From positions 248,001-312,000 of the forward strand of contig NZ_FOWC01000009.1 in assembly GCF_900115345.1 (NCBI RefSeq): 64,000 nucleotides of DNA, given 5' to 3'. The notes beneath the pieces are model-generated. The model did not search any database. It saw only the letters and a list, made by a program, of their open reading frames with translations, and was not told the DNA's origin. Source of the DNA: Amycolatopsis rubida. GTDB taxonomy: Bacteria > Actinomycetota > Actinomycetes > Mycobacteriales > Pseudonocardiaceae. Below, one piece after another: positions 1-7,686 of the stretch (positions are counted from its first letter, which is position 1; every line of letters starts with the position of its first letter). Position numbers and translations under genes: made by a program.

Positions 1-509
1 GTTAGCGGCGCCACGACGGCGACGGGAGCGAGGTCACCGGCCAGCGTGGCAATGGCGGTGGTCGGCACCGTGGACGAGGTCCGGCTGCCGAGCAGGGTCA
101 GCACGATGGTGCCGATCAGCGCCGCGGCCAGCCCGTGCAGCGGGCCAGGCGGACGGACCTGCGGCCAGGTGATCCCGCGTGCCGCGTCAACGGTGCAGCG
201 CGCGACGTCCAGGGCGAAGAAGAACCAGACGATCCAGCACAGCACCGCCAAGGTGTCGAGCAGAAACTCCGAGCTCATGGGGTTGAGCAGGACGGCCTGG
301 ATCTCGTCCCAGGTCGGTACGTGGTTGGGCAGTGGCCAGCCAACGAAGCGCACCAGTGCCCATGGCAGCCCGGCGACGAGCGCCAGGAGGACGACGAGCG
401 CGAGCAGACCGCGGACGAACCGGATCGTGGCGGACAGCAGCCACCAGGCGGGGCGGCCTGGGCTCGGTTGCGTCAGCTTCCGGCGCGAGAAGTGCGGGTG
501 TGCGGTCAC
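1..509 (-). CDS. Membrane protein of the Tad locus (LysM/BTAD-type regulator), N-terminal part
   Basis: The gene starts at a GTG (VTAHPHFSRRK) and runs off the left edge, so only about 169 residues are visible. They show a hydrophobic segment with LLALVVLLALVAGLPWAL near residues 35-55, a second one with LAVLCWIVWFFFAL near 85-105, and a third near 135-150 after the element VARCTVDAARG. This N-terminal layout is what actinomycete Tad loci carry in large proteins that have LysM and bacterial transcriptional activator (BTAD) domains further on; those domains would lie outside the window. It is the last visible gene of the pilus operon, about 90 nt after the coiled-coil gene. The family is inferred from the N-terminus and context only. 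Confidence 0.6.
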   Translation of the reverse strand, partial: MTAHPHFSRRKLTQPSPGRPAWWLLSATIRFVRGLLALVVLLALVAGLPWALVRFVGWPLPNHVPTWDEIQAVLLNPMSSEFLLDTLAVLCWIVWFFFALDVARCTVDAARGITWPQVRPPGPLHGLAAALIGTIVLTLLGSRTSSTVPTTAIATLAGDLAPVAVVAPL

Positions 510-599
510 GGTGAGCTCGATTCCCTGGGGTGTACAGGCTTATGACTCAGCAGTCGCCACGTGAGCCGACGACATCCCGGTTACGTCGGCGATGCGAGG

Positions 600-1031
600 T
601 CATGTCACCGGCACGGGCGTGCGGGTGGACTCCTCCACGGCCGTGCGGGGCGGCGCGACCTCCGGTGGCGTTGCCGGCTGGCCTACCGACGGCTTCTTCG
701 TTGATGGCGTTCCTGCGCGCGTCTCGCTTCTCGTCGCGGACGTGGTCGTCGCCCGCTTGCGCTTGGGGCGGGCCGCTTTGCGATGGGTGAACCACTGGTC
801 GAGGTCGGCGGCCGGCACGTCCGTGAACTTGGCTAGTTCGTCGACACCGATCACGTCGCTGGACTCGGCGAGCACATCGCCAAGTTCGCGTTCGATGTCG
901 GCGAGCGTCTCGGCCACCTCGGCCCGCCGCTGCGCGAGCTCGCCGACACGCTTGGCCGCGGCGGCCCTCCTTGCGCTGCGGGCAGCGTCGGCTTCCTCCA
1001 CGCGGCGTTCGATCTCTTCAGTCGTCGCCAT
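600..1031 (-). CDS. Coiled-coil hypothetical protein of the Tad operon
   Basis: A 143-residue soluble protein. Residues 1-60 are a charged, Ala/Arg/Glu-rich helix (MATTEEIERRVEEADAARSA...) that should form a coiled coil. A short segment follows (VIGVDELAKFTDVPAADLDQWF, about 60-83) that resembles a small helix-turn-helix, then a basic, Pro/Thr-rich disordered tail. It sits between the TadG-like gene and the LysM/BTAD-type gene on the same strand, so it probably belongs to the pilus operon. I recognise no named family; a DNA-binding or scaffold role is only a guess. Confidence 0.7.
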   Translation of the reverse strand: MATTEEIERRVEEADAARSARRAAAAKRVGELAQRRAEVAETLADIERELGDVLAESSDVIGVDELAKFTDVPAADLDQWFTHRKAARPKRKRATTTSATRSETRAGTPSTKKPSVGQPATPPEVAPPRTAVEESTRTPVPVT

Positions 1032-1085
1032 CCCGGTCTCCTTTCCCGTGGGTGTACTGAGCTGGGCGCGATGGTGCGCGAGGTG

Positions 1086-1538
1086 TCATGGGAGTACTCC
1101 GGAGATTCCGCGTTGCGGTTGGGCTTGCCCGGTTCCGGTGACCGTGATCGAGCCGATGCCGGCCAGACCCAGCAGCTGCGTGGGCTGGGTGATGCTGACC
1201 GTCACGTTGACGGTGTTGCCGGCGACGGACACCGTGCCGGTGTGGCCTGCCGCAGCAAGGTAGTTCCGGGCCGCTGTACTGGCTTGTTGCGGGATCAGGC
1301 GCAGGGTGCCGTCGGCGCGGTAGGCGGTCAGGTCGATTTCCTGGGCGCCGGCTCGGGCGGCTTCCTGCGCCTCGCCGATCGCGCGAACCTTGGCGGCCAG
1401 GGCAAGTCCGCCGTCGAGGACGAGCCCGGCGAACAGCAGGGCGGCGAGCGCTACGACGACGACGAAGGCAGTCACTCGGCCGTCCTCATCCTCGTGCAGC
1501 CGGTGCATCCGGCGACGCAGCACAGCGATTGACCTCAT
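1086..1538 (-). CDS. TadG-like pilus assembly membrane protein
   Basis: About 150 residues. The start at 1538 (MRSIAVLRRR) is chosen because its ATG overlaps the stop of the upstream tadE as ATGA, which indicates translational coupling. The segment HEDEDGRVTAFVVVVALAALLF holds a basic stretch followed by one transmembrane helix, as in TadE/TadG pseudopilin-like proteins. The C-terminal half (LTAYRADGTLRLIPQQAS..., NTVNVTVSITQPTQ) resembles the extracytoplasmic part of TadG-like proteins (helicase/secretion neighbourhood TadE-like family). It lies third in a run of three single-span proteins, so a minor-pilin or pilus-anchoring role at the membrane is likely. Confidence 0.75.
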   Translation of the reverse strand: MRSIAVLRRRMHRLHEDEDGRVTAFVVVVALAALLFAGLVLDGGLALAAKVRAIGEAQEAARAGAQEIDLTAYRADGTLRLIPQQASTAARNYLAAAGHTGTVSVAGNTVNVTVSITQPTQLLGLAGIGSITVTGTGQAQPQRGISGVLP

Positions 1539-2032
1539 GGCGCGCCTCCCGCTTGGGCCAGCGTCGAGGTGCCACGCCACACGTCGACCGGTGAGGAGAA
1601 GCTGGATTCGAACGTCCGACTGCCGGGCACGCCGAGCGAGGTCAGGTCCCCCAGACCGACGCTGCACGACACGGTGACGGTCACCGTCGAGCCGGGTTTG
1701 AGTCCCTGGGTATCGGTGGACACCGACAGTGATTGGCAGGTGATCCCAGCGGAGGCCAAGGCTGCGCTGGCGGTGGCCTGGGCGTTGGAGGTTGCTTGCG
1801 ATGGGCTGCGGGCCAGGGTGGCGGCACGGGCAGCCTGGTGGGCGACGTCGTTGATCCGCAGTTTGGTGTCGGCCAGCCGGCCGCAGAACACGACGAACAA
1901 CAACAGCACGATCAGCAGCGGCGTCAAGAGAGTGAGCTCGGCCGCGGCAGACCCTCGTTCGTCCCGGTGCAGCGTACGAATTCGCCGACGGGCGGCGTCT
2001 GCGAACCCTGGGAGACTGTAGGCCGCGGTCAT
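1535..2032 (-). CDS. TadE family pilus protein
   Basis: A 165-residue protein with the TadE signature: a short basic N-terminus, then DERGSAAAELTLLTPLLIVLLLFVVFCGR (residues 24-52), in which the Glu precedes a single transmembrane helix as in TadE and Flp pilins. The periplasm-facing C-terminal domain contains one pair of Cys residues (ITCQS, VSCSV) that could form a disulfide. It overlaps by 4 nt with the genes on both sides, so the three TadE/TadG-like proteins are probably made in a coupled way. Likely a minor pilin of the Tad apparatus. Confidence 0.85.
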   Translation of the reverse strand: MTAAYSLPGFADAARRRIRTLHRDERGSAAAELTLLTPLLIVLLLFVVFCGRLADTKLRINDVAHQAARAATLARSPSQATSNAQATASAALASAGITCQSLSVSTDTQGLKPGSTVTVTVSCSVGLGDLTSLGVPGSRTFESSFSSPVDVWRGTSTLAQAGGAP

Positions 2033-2511
2033 GGTGTCACCGCCCCGGTTCCGGTCGGCGGAGTGAATTTCTCCACGGGCCCAACGGCTTCGGCGTGGAC
2101 CGTAAAGGTCGCGAACGGGATTACGTTGATCACGGTCCCGGTGACCGTCACGGATGCTTGGGTGGCTCCGCGCTGGACGTTCACTGACGTTCCGTGCAAC
2201 GGGCCGCTTCCCAGCTGTGCGAGGACACGTTGCCCTTCGGTGTTGCCCGCGGCGGCGCTGCCACCGGAGACCCGCGCCGCGGACAGCGCCTCGGACGCGG
2301 CGGCTTGGGCGATGTGGCTGGCGTGCATGTACAGCGCGAACTGAGCGATGAGCAAAATCAGCAGCAACAGCAGCGGGGTCGCGACGACGAGTTCGGCCGT
2401 GCCGGCGCCTCGCTGATCCGCTCGCAGTCGGCGCAGCGCGGCCCGCACCCGCGCCCAGCGCGGATGGTCGGGCAGGTGGTGTGCCGTCTCGGAACGAGGC
2501 ATCGTGGTCAC
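2029..2511 (-). CDS. TadE family pilus protein
   Basis: A 160-residue second TadE-like protein. After a 35-residue basic cytoplasmic part comes DQRGAGTAELVVATPLLLLLILLIAQFALYM, again with the Glu just before a long hydrophobic helix. The C-terminal region is Thr/Val-rich (GATQASVTVTGTVINVIPF). It sits directly downstream of the small Flp-like pilin gene (4 nt gap) and overlaps the next tadE by ATGA. The first codons read MTTMPRS, so the start could be either Met. Role inferred: minor pseudopilin of the Tad secretion/pilus machine. Confidence 0.83.
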   Translation of the reverse strand: MTTMPRSETAHHLPDHPRWARVRAALRRLRADQRGAGTAELVVATPLLLLLILLIAQFALYMHASHIAQAAASEALSAARVSGGSAAAGNTEGQRVLAQLGSGPLHGTSVNVQRGATQASVTVTGTVINVIPFATFTVHAEAVGPVEKFTPPTGTGAVTP

Positions 2512-2515
2512 CGAC

Positions 2516-2701
2516 CTACAGGTTGATGCCGTTGGCCTTTTGGGTCACCTTGGTGACGATGATCGCGATGACGGCGATCGCCAGGAGGACCAAGGCGGCG
2601 GTCACCACGACGGCTTCGGTGGAGTATCCGCCGTCGTCGCGGTGCAGGCGCTGCAGCTCGGCACGGATGTGTGCGATGAGGATCTGGACTTCGGTGAGCA
2701 T
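2516..2701 (-). CDS. Small Flp-like pilin
   Basis: A 61-residue protein. A 23-residue basic leader ends in DDGGYSTEAVVVTAALVLLA: a Gly followed by a hydrophobic stretch with Glu at +4, which is the arrangement cut by class III (Flp) prepilin peptidases. The rest is a single hydrophobic helix ending in KVTQKANGINL. Size, processing-site layout and position between tadC and tadE point to the major or a minor Flp pilin. The A24 peptidase encoded at 9575 is the likely processing enzyme. Not as strongly conserved as proteobacterial Flp1, so major pilin status is inference. Confidence 0.75.
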   Translation of the reverse strand: MLTEVQILIAHIRAELQRLHRDDGGYSTEAVVVTAALVLLAIAVIAIIVTKVTQKANGINL

Positions 2702-2752
2702 CAGCTTCTCCCTATGGTTTGGAGTCCTGTGTGGACAGTCCTTGTGGAACTG

Positions 2753-3646
2753 TCATAGGCCGGCCAACACGCTGGCAAGAGCTGGAAACCCGATGAAAAT
2801 CAGGAATCCGATGAACAGCATCACCACGGGAAGGCTCATCCGTTCGGTGGCTGCCTGAGCGTCGCCTTCGGCGTCGGTGAGTTCACGAGTGCGCAGGGCG
2901 GCGGCTTTGGCCGCGAGGCTGGCACGGACGCGGGCGCCTTCGGTGCCCGCGAGGCTGACTGAGGCGGCGAGCTCGGACAGCTGGTGCACGTCGAGCTCGG
3001 TGCCGAGCTGGCCGAGTGTCGACCAGGGTGTGGTGCGGGTGAGTTTCGCGGTGACCAGCGCGCGGCGCAGCTGTTGGAAGGCCCAGCCCTTGCCAATGCC
3101 GACGGCATCCGACAGCGCACCGTCGACTCCGGCGCCACCGGCCAGCAGGACCCGGATCAGGTTGAGGTAGGCCGTCAGCGCGTGCCGGAAGGTGGAACGA
3201 CGCCGCTCGGCTTCCTGCCGGACGTTGATGTCCGGGAACAGGAACCCGCCGAGCGCGAAGACCAGGCTGGCGACCGCCGGGACCTCCCAGGAGAGCCCGA
3301 CGTCGGCCACAACGAGCAGCAGCTGCATCAGGATCGGCAACAGCAGCCCGGTCAGCGCCAACGTGGCCTTCTCGGCCAAGTGATGTTGGACGCTCTTGCC
3401 GGTGACGGCGAGATCATTGCGGAGCTTGCGGTTGAGCAACCCGAGCGCGGCCAGGGGCTTGACGAACGGACGGCCCACGCGCAGCGCCCAGCCATCGGAG
3501 TCCGCAGCGAGGATGGGCGGCCGTGCGGGAGCTGCGTGCAGCCGGTCGACCAGGGCCCGCAGTGGTGGCCGTGGCGGGAACACGTAGACCACCAGTGCCC
3601 ACAGGCCGATGCCGAGCCCGGCGCCCCACACCAACGCGCTGATCAT
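2753..3646 (-). CDS. TadC-like type II secretion system F-domain protein
   Basis: A 297-residue inner membrane platform protein. A hydrophobic N-terminal helix (residues 1-25) and two helices around residues 95-140 (TLALTGLLLPILMQLLLVVADVG..., VASLVFALGGFLF) flank the cytoplasmic T2SSF domain (RQEAERRRSTFRHALTAYLNLIRVLLAGGAGVDGAL..., about 143-260). A last helix (LPVVMLFIGFLIFIGFPAL) ends the protein. Its ATG overlaps the stop of tadB by 4 nt. Together with TadB it should form the platform that TadA drives during pilus assembly. Confidence 0.88.
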   Translation of the reverse strand: MISALVWGAGLGIGLWALVVYVFPPRPPLRALVDRLHAAPARPPILAADSDGWALRVGRPFVKPLAALGLLNRKLRNDLAVTGKSVQHHLAEKATLALTGLLLPILMQLLLVVADVGLSWEVPAVASLVFALGGFLFPDINVRQEAERRRSTFRHALTAYLNLIRVLLAGGAGVDGALSDAVGIGKGWAFQQLRRALVTAKLTRTTPWSTLGQLGTELDVHQLSELAASVSLAGTEGARVRASLAAKAAALRTRELTDAEGDAQAATERMSLPVVMLFIGFLIFIGFPALASVLAGL

Positions 3647-4566
3647 GACGACGTTTCCTTCCCGATGAGCAGGTCATCGACGTCCACCTGGGCGTCGTGC
3701 GGGCGGATCACACTCAGCTCGATAAGGAACCTCTCGGGTTCACGCAGGCGCACAATCCGTGCGAGCCACGCGAAAGCGGCCGTGAACAGCGCGCCGACGA
3801 GCAGCAGCATGATCTGCCCGAACGCGGAGTCGTAGGGGGCGAGGTAGCCGCGGTTGAGCAGCACCAGCCCGATCGCGAAGACGAGCGTGGTGATCACGAC
3901 GACGCGCACGCTGGTCCGGGTGCGGGCGCGGCCGGCTTCGACCCGCATGCGCATCGACGCCTGTTCACGGGCCTCGCCGGCGAGTTCACCGAGCAGGTCG
4001 GCCAGCTGCCGGGCCTGGTGCTCGGCAGCCAGCACGAGCGCGGAGATCACCAGATCGGCGGTCGGATCCCGCAGCTGGTCGGCGAGGTGACGCAGCGACG
4101 GCGCGAGGCGTTCGCCGCGCTCCAGCCGGACGGCCAGCTCGGTAATCTCCTCGCGGATCGCCTCCGGGCAGGCCGGGGCGGTGGCGAGGATGGCCTGCTC
4201 CAGCCCGGCCGCGGCCACCAGGGTGTCGCGCAGCATCTCCGTCCACCCGGCGATCGCCTCGATGCGTTCGAGCTGACGCTTGTAGTCGACGTTCGAGCCA
4301 AGGATGCGCGGCAGGCCGATCACCGCGACCACGGTCAGGATGGCGCCGACCACCCAGCCGGTGACCGCGCCGACCGCCAGCCCGGTGAGCACGGCCACGA
4401 CGAGCAGGCCGACCTGTTTGCGGTCGTGCCGTGCGGCCAACCAGGTGTTCAGCCGCGACGGTGTCGCCGGACGAGCGGGCCGACCGCGCAGACCGACGGC
4501 GATGAGCAGGGCCCCGACGGCCACGCCGGCACCGAGCAGGCCGAACAAGGCGGCAGTGGTGGTCAT
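3643..4566 (-). CDS. TadB-like type II secretion system F-domain protein
   Basis: About 307 residues. The start at 4566 (MTTTAALFGLLGAG) is preferred over the upstream in-frame Met at 4578 because it overlaps the stop of tadA as ATGA. Two N-terminal helices (GAGVAVGALLIAVGL and VGAVTGWVVGAILTVVAVIGL) are followed by the T2SSF cytoplasmic domain with IEAIAGWTEMLRDTLVAAAGLEQAI, and the protein ends with two helices (VVITTLVFAIGLVLL, IMLLLVGALFTAAFAWL). It pairs with TadC as the inner-membrane platform of the pilus. Confidence 0.88.
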   Translation of the reverse strand: MTTTAALFGLLGAGVAVGALLIAVGLRGRPARPATPSRLNTWLAARHDRKQVGLLVVAVLTGLAVGAVTGWVVGAILTVVAVIGLPRILGSNVDYKRQLERIEAIAGWTEMLRDTLVAAAGLEQAILATAPACPEAIREEITELAVRLERGERLAPSLRHLADQLRDPTADLVISALVLAAEHQARQLADLLGELAGEAREQASMRMRVEAGRARTRTSVRVVVITTLVFAIGLVLLNRGYLAPYDSAFGQIMLLLVGALFTAAFAWLARIVRLREPERFLIELSVIRPHDAQVDVDDLLIGKETSS

Positions 4567-6014
4567 GGGGTCCACCACCCTTCGCGCCGCTCGAACAGGT
4601 CCGGGTCGTAGCCCGCTTCGACGAGCAGGTCGACGGTGTCGGTGCGCAGCGGCGCACCCGGTACGGCACGCAGGGTGGCGTCCGGACGCCAGACCTCGTT
4701 GCTGATGATCTGGGCGCCGTCGGCGCCGACGACTTCGCGGATGGAGGACACGACGCGCTTGCTCGGGTCGTCGCGGGGCTTTTCCAGGTGGACCACGAAG
4801 TGCAGCGCGGCGGCGACCAGCAAGTTGGTGGCCTCCATGGGCAGGCGTTCGGGGCCCTGGACGGCGTAGGCGGCGAGCTTGGTGAACGCGCCCTGGCTGC
4901 TGGAGGAGTGCAGGGTGCCCATGCTGCCGTCGTTACCCATGGACATCGCGTTGGTCAGCGGGATGACCTCCGGGCCGCGGACCTCGCCGACGATGACCCG
5001 ATCCGGCGACATGCGCAGGGACTGCCACACCAGGTCCGACAGCGAGATTTCCCCTTGGCCTTCGATGTTCGGTTCGCGGGCCTGCAGCGCGACCACGTCC
5101 GGGTGCGCATCGCTGTCCTCGCCGAGGCCGAGCTCGAAGACGTCCTCGATCGTCACCAGGCGCTCCCATGGCGGGATGGCCGAGGCCAGGCCGCGCAGCA
5201 TGGTCGTCTTGCCGATCGCCGTGCCGCCGGTGACGAGAATGTTGCGCTTCGCCTTCACCAAGGCTGTCAGGAAGCTCTCCAGGGCGAGGTCGATCGTGCC
5301 GTTCTCGCGCAGTTCGGCCAGCGTGACCTTGGTGAACCGGTGCCGGCGGATCGACACGGATGGCCGCGCAGTGACCGCCATGACCGCCGAGACGCGCTCA
5401 CCGCCGGGCAGCTGGAAGTTGACGATCGGCGACCCGCGGTCGAACCTTCGCTCCTCCACGCCGCTGCGGGTGGCCAGGTCGCGGATGAGTTCGATCAGCT
5501 CGGTGTCGGAACCGACCACCGGCGGCAAACGCTTGCGGCGGCCGTTGGCGTACTTGACGAAGACGCGGTCGCCGTTGATGTTGATGTTTTCGATGTCGGT
5601 ATCGGCCAGCAGCGGCTCCAGGCCGGCCAGGCCGAAGACCTCGTCGAGCACCTGGCCGATCACGCGCTGCTCGACATCGGGGTGCAGCAGCATCCCGCCC
5701 GAGGCGGAGTTGCGCAGCTCGGCTTGGGCGTGCGCCTCGGCCGCGTCGGTCAGGATGACCTCGGCCAGTCGGCGGCGCGCCGGGGCGTCCATCGGCGGGC
5801 GACCAGCGGCTTCGTCGGCTCGGATGCGCTGGCTGAGCTGGGTGGACAACTCGGTGCGCAGGTGAGAGCGCAGCCGTTCCACGGCCGCGGTTTCACCGGC
5901 CGGCCGGTGCGGAGGCTCGGCCGGGCCGGGTAGGTGCTGAGCAGGAAGCGGGTGCGGGCCCGTGCCGTTGGTCGAGGTGGTCAGGCGGGGATCGCTCAGT
6001 TCGGGGCGGGTCAT
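4563..6014 (-). CDS. tadA: TadA/CpaF-type secretion ATPase
   Basis: About 483 residues. The start at 6014 (MTRPELSDPR) overlaps the stop of the TadZ-like gene as ATGA. After a Pro-rich N-terminus, residues 85-260 form the CpaF N-terminal domain (HPDVEQRVIGQVLDEVFGLA, DIENININGDRVFVKY). The ATPase core has Walker A GGTAIGKT (263-270; usual form GGTGSGKT), the acidic Asp-box region VTIEDVFEL, Walker B region RVIVGEVRGPE, and the His-box GSMGTLHSSS. It powers Flp pilus extrusion from the cytoplasmic face of the TadB/TadC platform. Family membership is clear; the gene lies in the centre of a complete tad operon. Confidence 0.93.
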   Translation of the reverse strand: MTRPELSDPRLTTSTNGTGPHPLPAQHLPGPAEPPHRPAGETAAVERLRSHLRTELSTQLSQRIRADEAAGRPPMDAPARRRLAEVILTDAAEAHAQAELRNSASGGMLLHPDVEQRVIGQVLDEVFGLAGLEPLLADTDIENININGDRVFVKYANGRRKRLPPVVGSDTELIELIRDLATRSGVEERRFDRGSPIVNFQLPGGERVSAVMAVTARPSVSIRRHRFTKVTLAELRENGTIDLALESFLTALVKAKRNILVTGGTAIGKTTMLRGLASAIPPWERLVTIEDVFELGLGEDSDAHPDVVALQAREPNIEGQGEISLSDLVWQSLRMSPDRVIVGEVRGPEVIPLTNAMSMGNDGSMGTLHSSSSQGAFTKLAAYAVQGPERLPMEATNLLVAAALHFVVHLEKPRDDPSKRVVSSIREVVGADGAQIISNEVWRPDATLRAVPGAPLRTDTVDLLVEAGYDPDLFERREGWWTP

Positions 6015-6853
6015 GGCGTCACCCCGTTTCGGGTCTGCGGACCGAGCGGTTGCAGGCTCGCGCCCGAGACCGGCTCGCCTGCGACCGCCAGCCGCAGATG
6101 CGGGGCCTGGGGACTGTTGGCGGTGGCTGGTTGGAGCCCGTGCGCGGCGAGGTTGAGCGCGATCGTGGCGGCGGCCCGACCGAGTGCGGACTTGTCCGGC
6201 CCGCGTCGGCTGGTGCCCTGGCCGCACAGGACGGCAGCGCCCTTGGCGTCGCGTGGCACTCGGCCCATGACCGGGATGCGCAGCGCCTGGGAGACCTCTG
6301 CGGTTGGGTAGCCGTCGCCGACCAGGATGAAGCATGGGCGGCGAGACCACTGCTGGGCGGCCTGCAGCTTGAGCGCCACGTGCGCGAGTTCGTCATCGTG
6401 CGGGCGGGCGAGCAGCAACATCGCGTCCGCGCTGCGGATGATCGGCAGCGCGGGAGAGTCGGGATCGACCCGGCCGCAGTCGGCGATGACCGTGGTGTCC
6501 GGGTGGTCGGCCGCCCGCCGCAGCGGCGACGAGAGGCCCGAGGCCAGCACCATCAGCGCGGCGCGGGCTTGTTCGGCACCGACCGGGCCGAGCACCACCC
6601 GCAGGCCGCCCGGCAGCAGCTGTGTGTGCTGGGCCAGCAGGGTGGGGTCGGTCCCGCCGCGGCCTCGGGCCGCTGCGGCCAAGCTGACCAGGCCCGGTGT
6701 GTCGGGTAGCCGGAAGCGGGCCATGAGGTCACCGCCGGCCGGGTCGACCTCGACCACAATCGGGCTTTGGTGGCCCGGCCAGCGAGCCCCGAGCGCGGTC
6801 GCGAGGGTGGTCACCCCTGGCGATCCCTTCAGCGAGCAGACGGCGATGAGCAT
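6011..6853 (-). CDS. TadZ/CpaE-like P-loop protein with degenerate Walker A
   Basis: About 280 residues, starting at 6853 (MLIAVCSLKGSPGVTTL); this ATG overlaps the stop of cpaB as TGATG. The fold is MinD/ParA-like: VEVDPAGGDLMARF near 35-50, VIADCGRVDPDS near 145 and LARPHDDELAHV near 170. The deviant Walker A reads KGSPGVTT instead of KGGxGKTT: the signature Lys at the start is kept but the P-loop Lys before TT is Val. CpaE/TadZ proteins localise the Tad machine at the pole, and several members have lost ATPase residues, which fits. ATP hydrolysis by this protein is doubtful. Confidence 0.82.
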   Translation of the reverse strand: MLIAVCSLKGSPGVTTLATALGARWPGHQSPIVVEVDPAGGDLMARFRLPDTPGLVSLAAAARGRGGTDPTLLAQHTQLLPGGLRVVLGPVGAEQARAALMVLASGLSSPLRRAADHPDTTVIADCGRVDPDSPALPIIRSADAMLLLARPHDDELAHVALKLQAAQQWSRRPCFILVGDGYPTAEVSQALRIPVMGRVPRDAKGAAVLCGQGTSRRGPDKSALGRAAATIALNLAAHGLQPATANSPQAPHLRLAVAGEPVSGASLQPLGPQTRNGVTP

Positions 6854-7566
6854 CAGCGGCCTCCTGCGATTGCGACCAGACTCAGTTGCCCTGCCGGGGC
6901 CGAAGCCAACGCGCGAGCGTCTGATTCGGACAGTTGCAAGGACACCACCGTGATCTGCTCGGTCTCGCGTGTGGCAACGCCCGTCACCACCGCGGTCCAC
7001 GACGACGTCTGCCCGGAGCCTGTCGTCGTTCCGGTCGCCGTGCCTTGTCCTGGCGTGGTAAGGACCGCGACGGTGGTGCCGGGCGACAAGTCGGGCGGGA
7101 ACTGTCCCGGTTTGAGCCCGACCGCGGCGATTGCCTTGCCCTGGACGGGAATCTGCGGTGCGCCGAGCACCGAACGGGTCACCAGCGCGCCGGCGGGAAG
7201 GCTGAAAGCGACCGGCTGTCCCACCACTGTGGACGCAGTCGATGCAGGCAACACGTCCATCCCGGAATCCGCGGCGATGCTGACCTGCTTCAGGTCCTGC
7301 GCCGTCAGAACTTGGCCGACGGCAACGGGGCGAGCCAGCGCAATGACGCTCTCGCGGTCACCGAGCTGCATGCCAGCGAACACGCCGCCGGCCGCGCACA
7401 CAACGACCAGCAAGACGCCGAGCAGCAGATAAGGCACGCTGCGACGCCGGCCACCGCCACTCAGACGCGACGGTGTCTTGCCGTCACGGCCGGCCCACGC
7501 GTTCGGCGACGCGGGCTTCTGCGTCGTCGCGTCCGTGCTGGTCGAACCTGCGGTAGTGGTCACCAC
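6853..7566 (-). CDS. CpaB-like SAF-domain pilus protein
   Basis: 237 residues from a GTG at 7566, preceded by a good AAGGAGG site. An Arg-rich cytoplasmic part is followed by one transmembrane helix (VPYLLLGVLLVVVCAAGGVFAGM, about 44-66) and a SAF domain (VIALARPVAVGQVLTAQDLKQV..., LPAGALVTRSVLG, about 72-135), as in CpaB/RcpC. The C-terminal part has a Thr/Gly-rich loop (GTATGTTTGSGQTSS) before a second beta-rich segment. CpaB proteins act in the periplasmic part of the Tad apparatus in diderms; in this monoderm the role is probably cell-wall passage or glycan binding. Confidence 0.85.
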   Translation of the reverse strand: MVTTTAGSTSTDATTQKPASPNAWAGRDGKTPSRLSGGGRRRSVPYLLLGVLLVVVCAAGGVFAGMQLGDRESVIALARPVAVGQVLTAQDLKQVSIAADSGMDVLPASTASTVVGQPVAFSLPAGALVTRSVLGAPQIPVQGKAIAAVGLKPGQFPPDLSPGTTVAVLTTPGQGTATGTTTGSGQTSSWTAVVTGVATRETEQITVVSLQLSESDARALASAPAGQLSLVAIAGGR

Positions 7567-7657
7567 CGACCTCCTTCAGGCATGACGCCATCGCGACGCG
7601 TCGATTCGGGTGTTCGACGTGCCTTGGTCTCAACGGGGTCGTTTTGCGTTGTGCACG

Positions 7658-7676
7658 CCCGCCCTCGTGAGGCGGG
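7658..7676. other. Hairpin between the secreted-protein gene and cpaB
   Basis: A GC-rich inverted repeat, CCCGCC then a 7-nt loop then GGCGGG, in the 120-nt gap that separates the secreted-protein gene from cpaB. No T-run follows it on the minus strand, so it is a weak terminator or attenuator candidate that might lower expression of the downstream pilus genes. The rest of the gap shows only the AAGGAGG site of cpaB. Confidence 0.35.
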
Positions 7677-7686
7677 AGGCTTCGGT

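Noticed and set aside
2984..3835. 283-codon plus-strand frame across tadC/tadB
   Set aside because: Shadow of the two platform protein genes; Gln/Asp/Arg-rich and without domain features.
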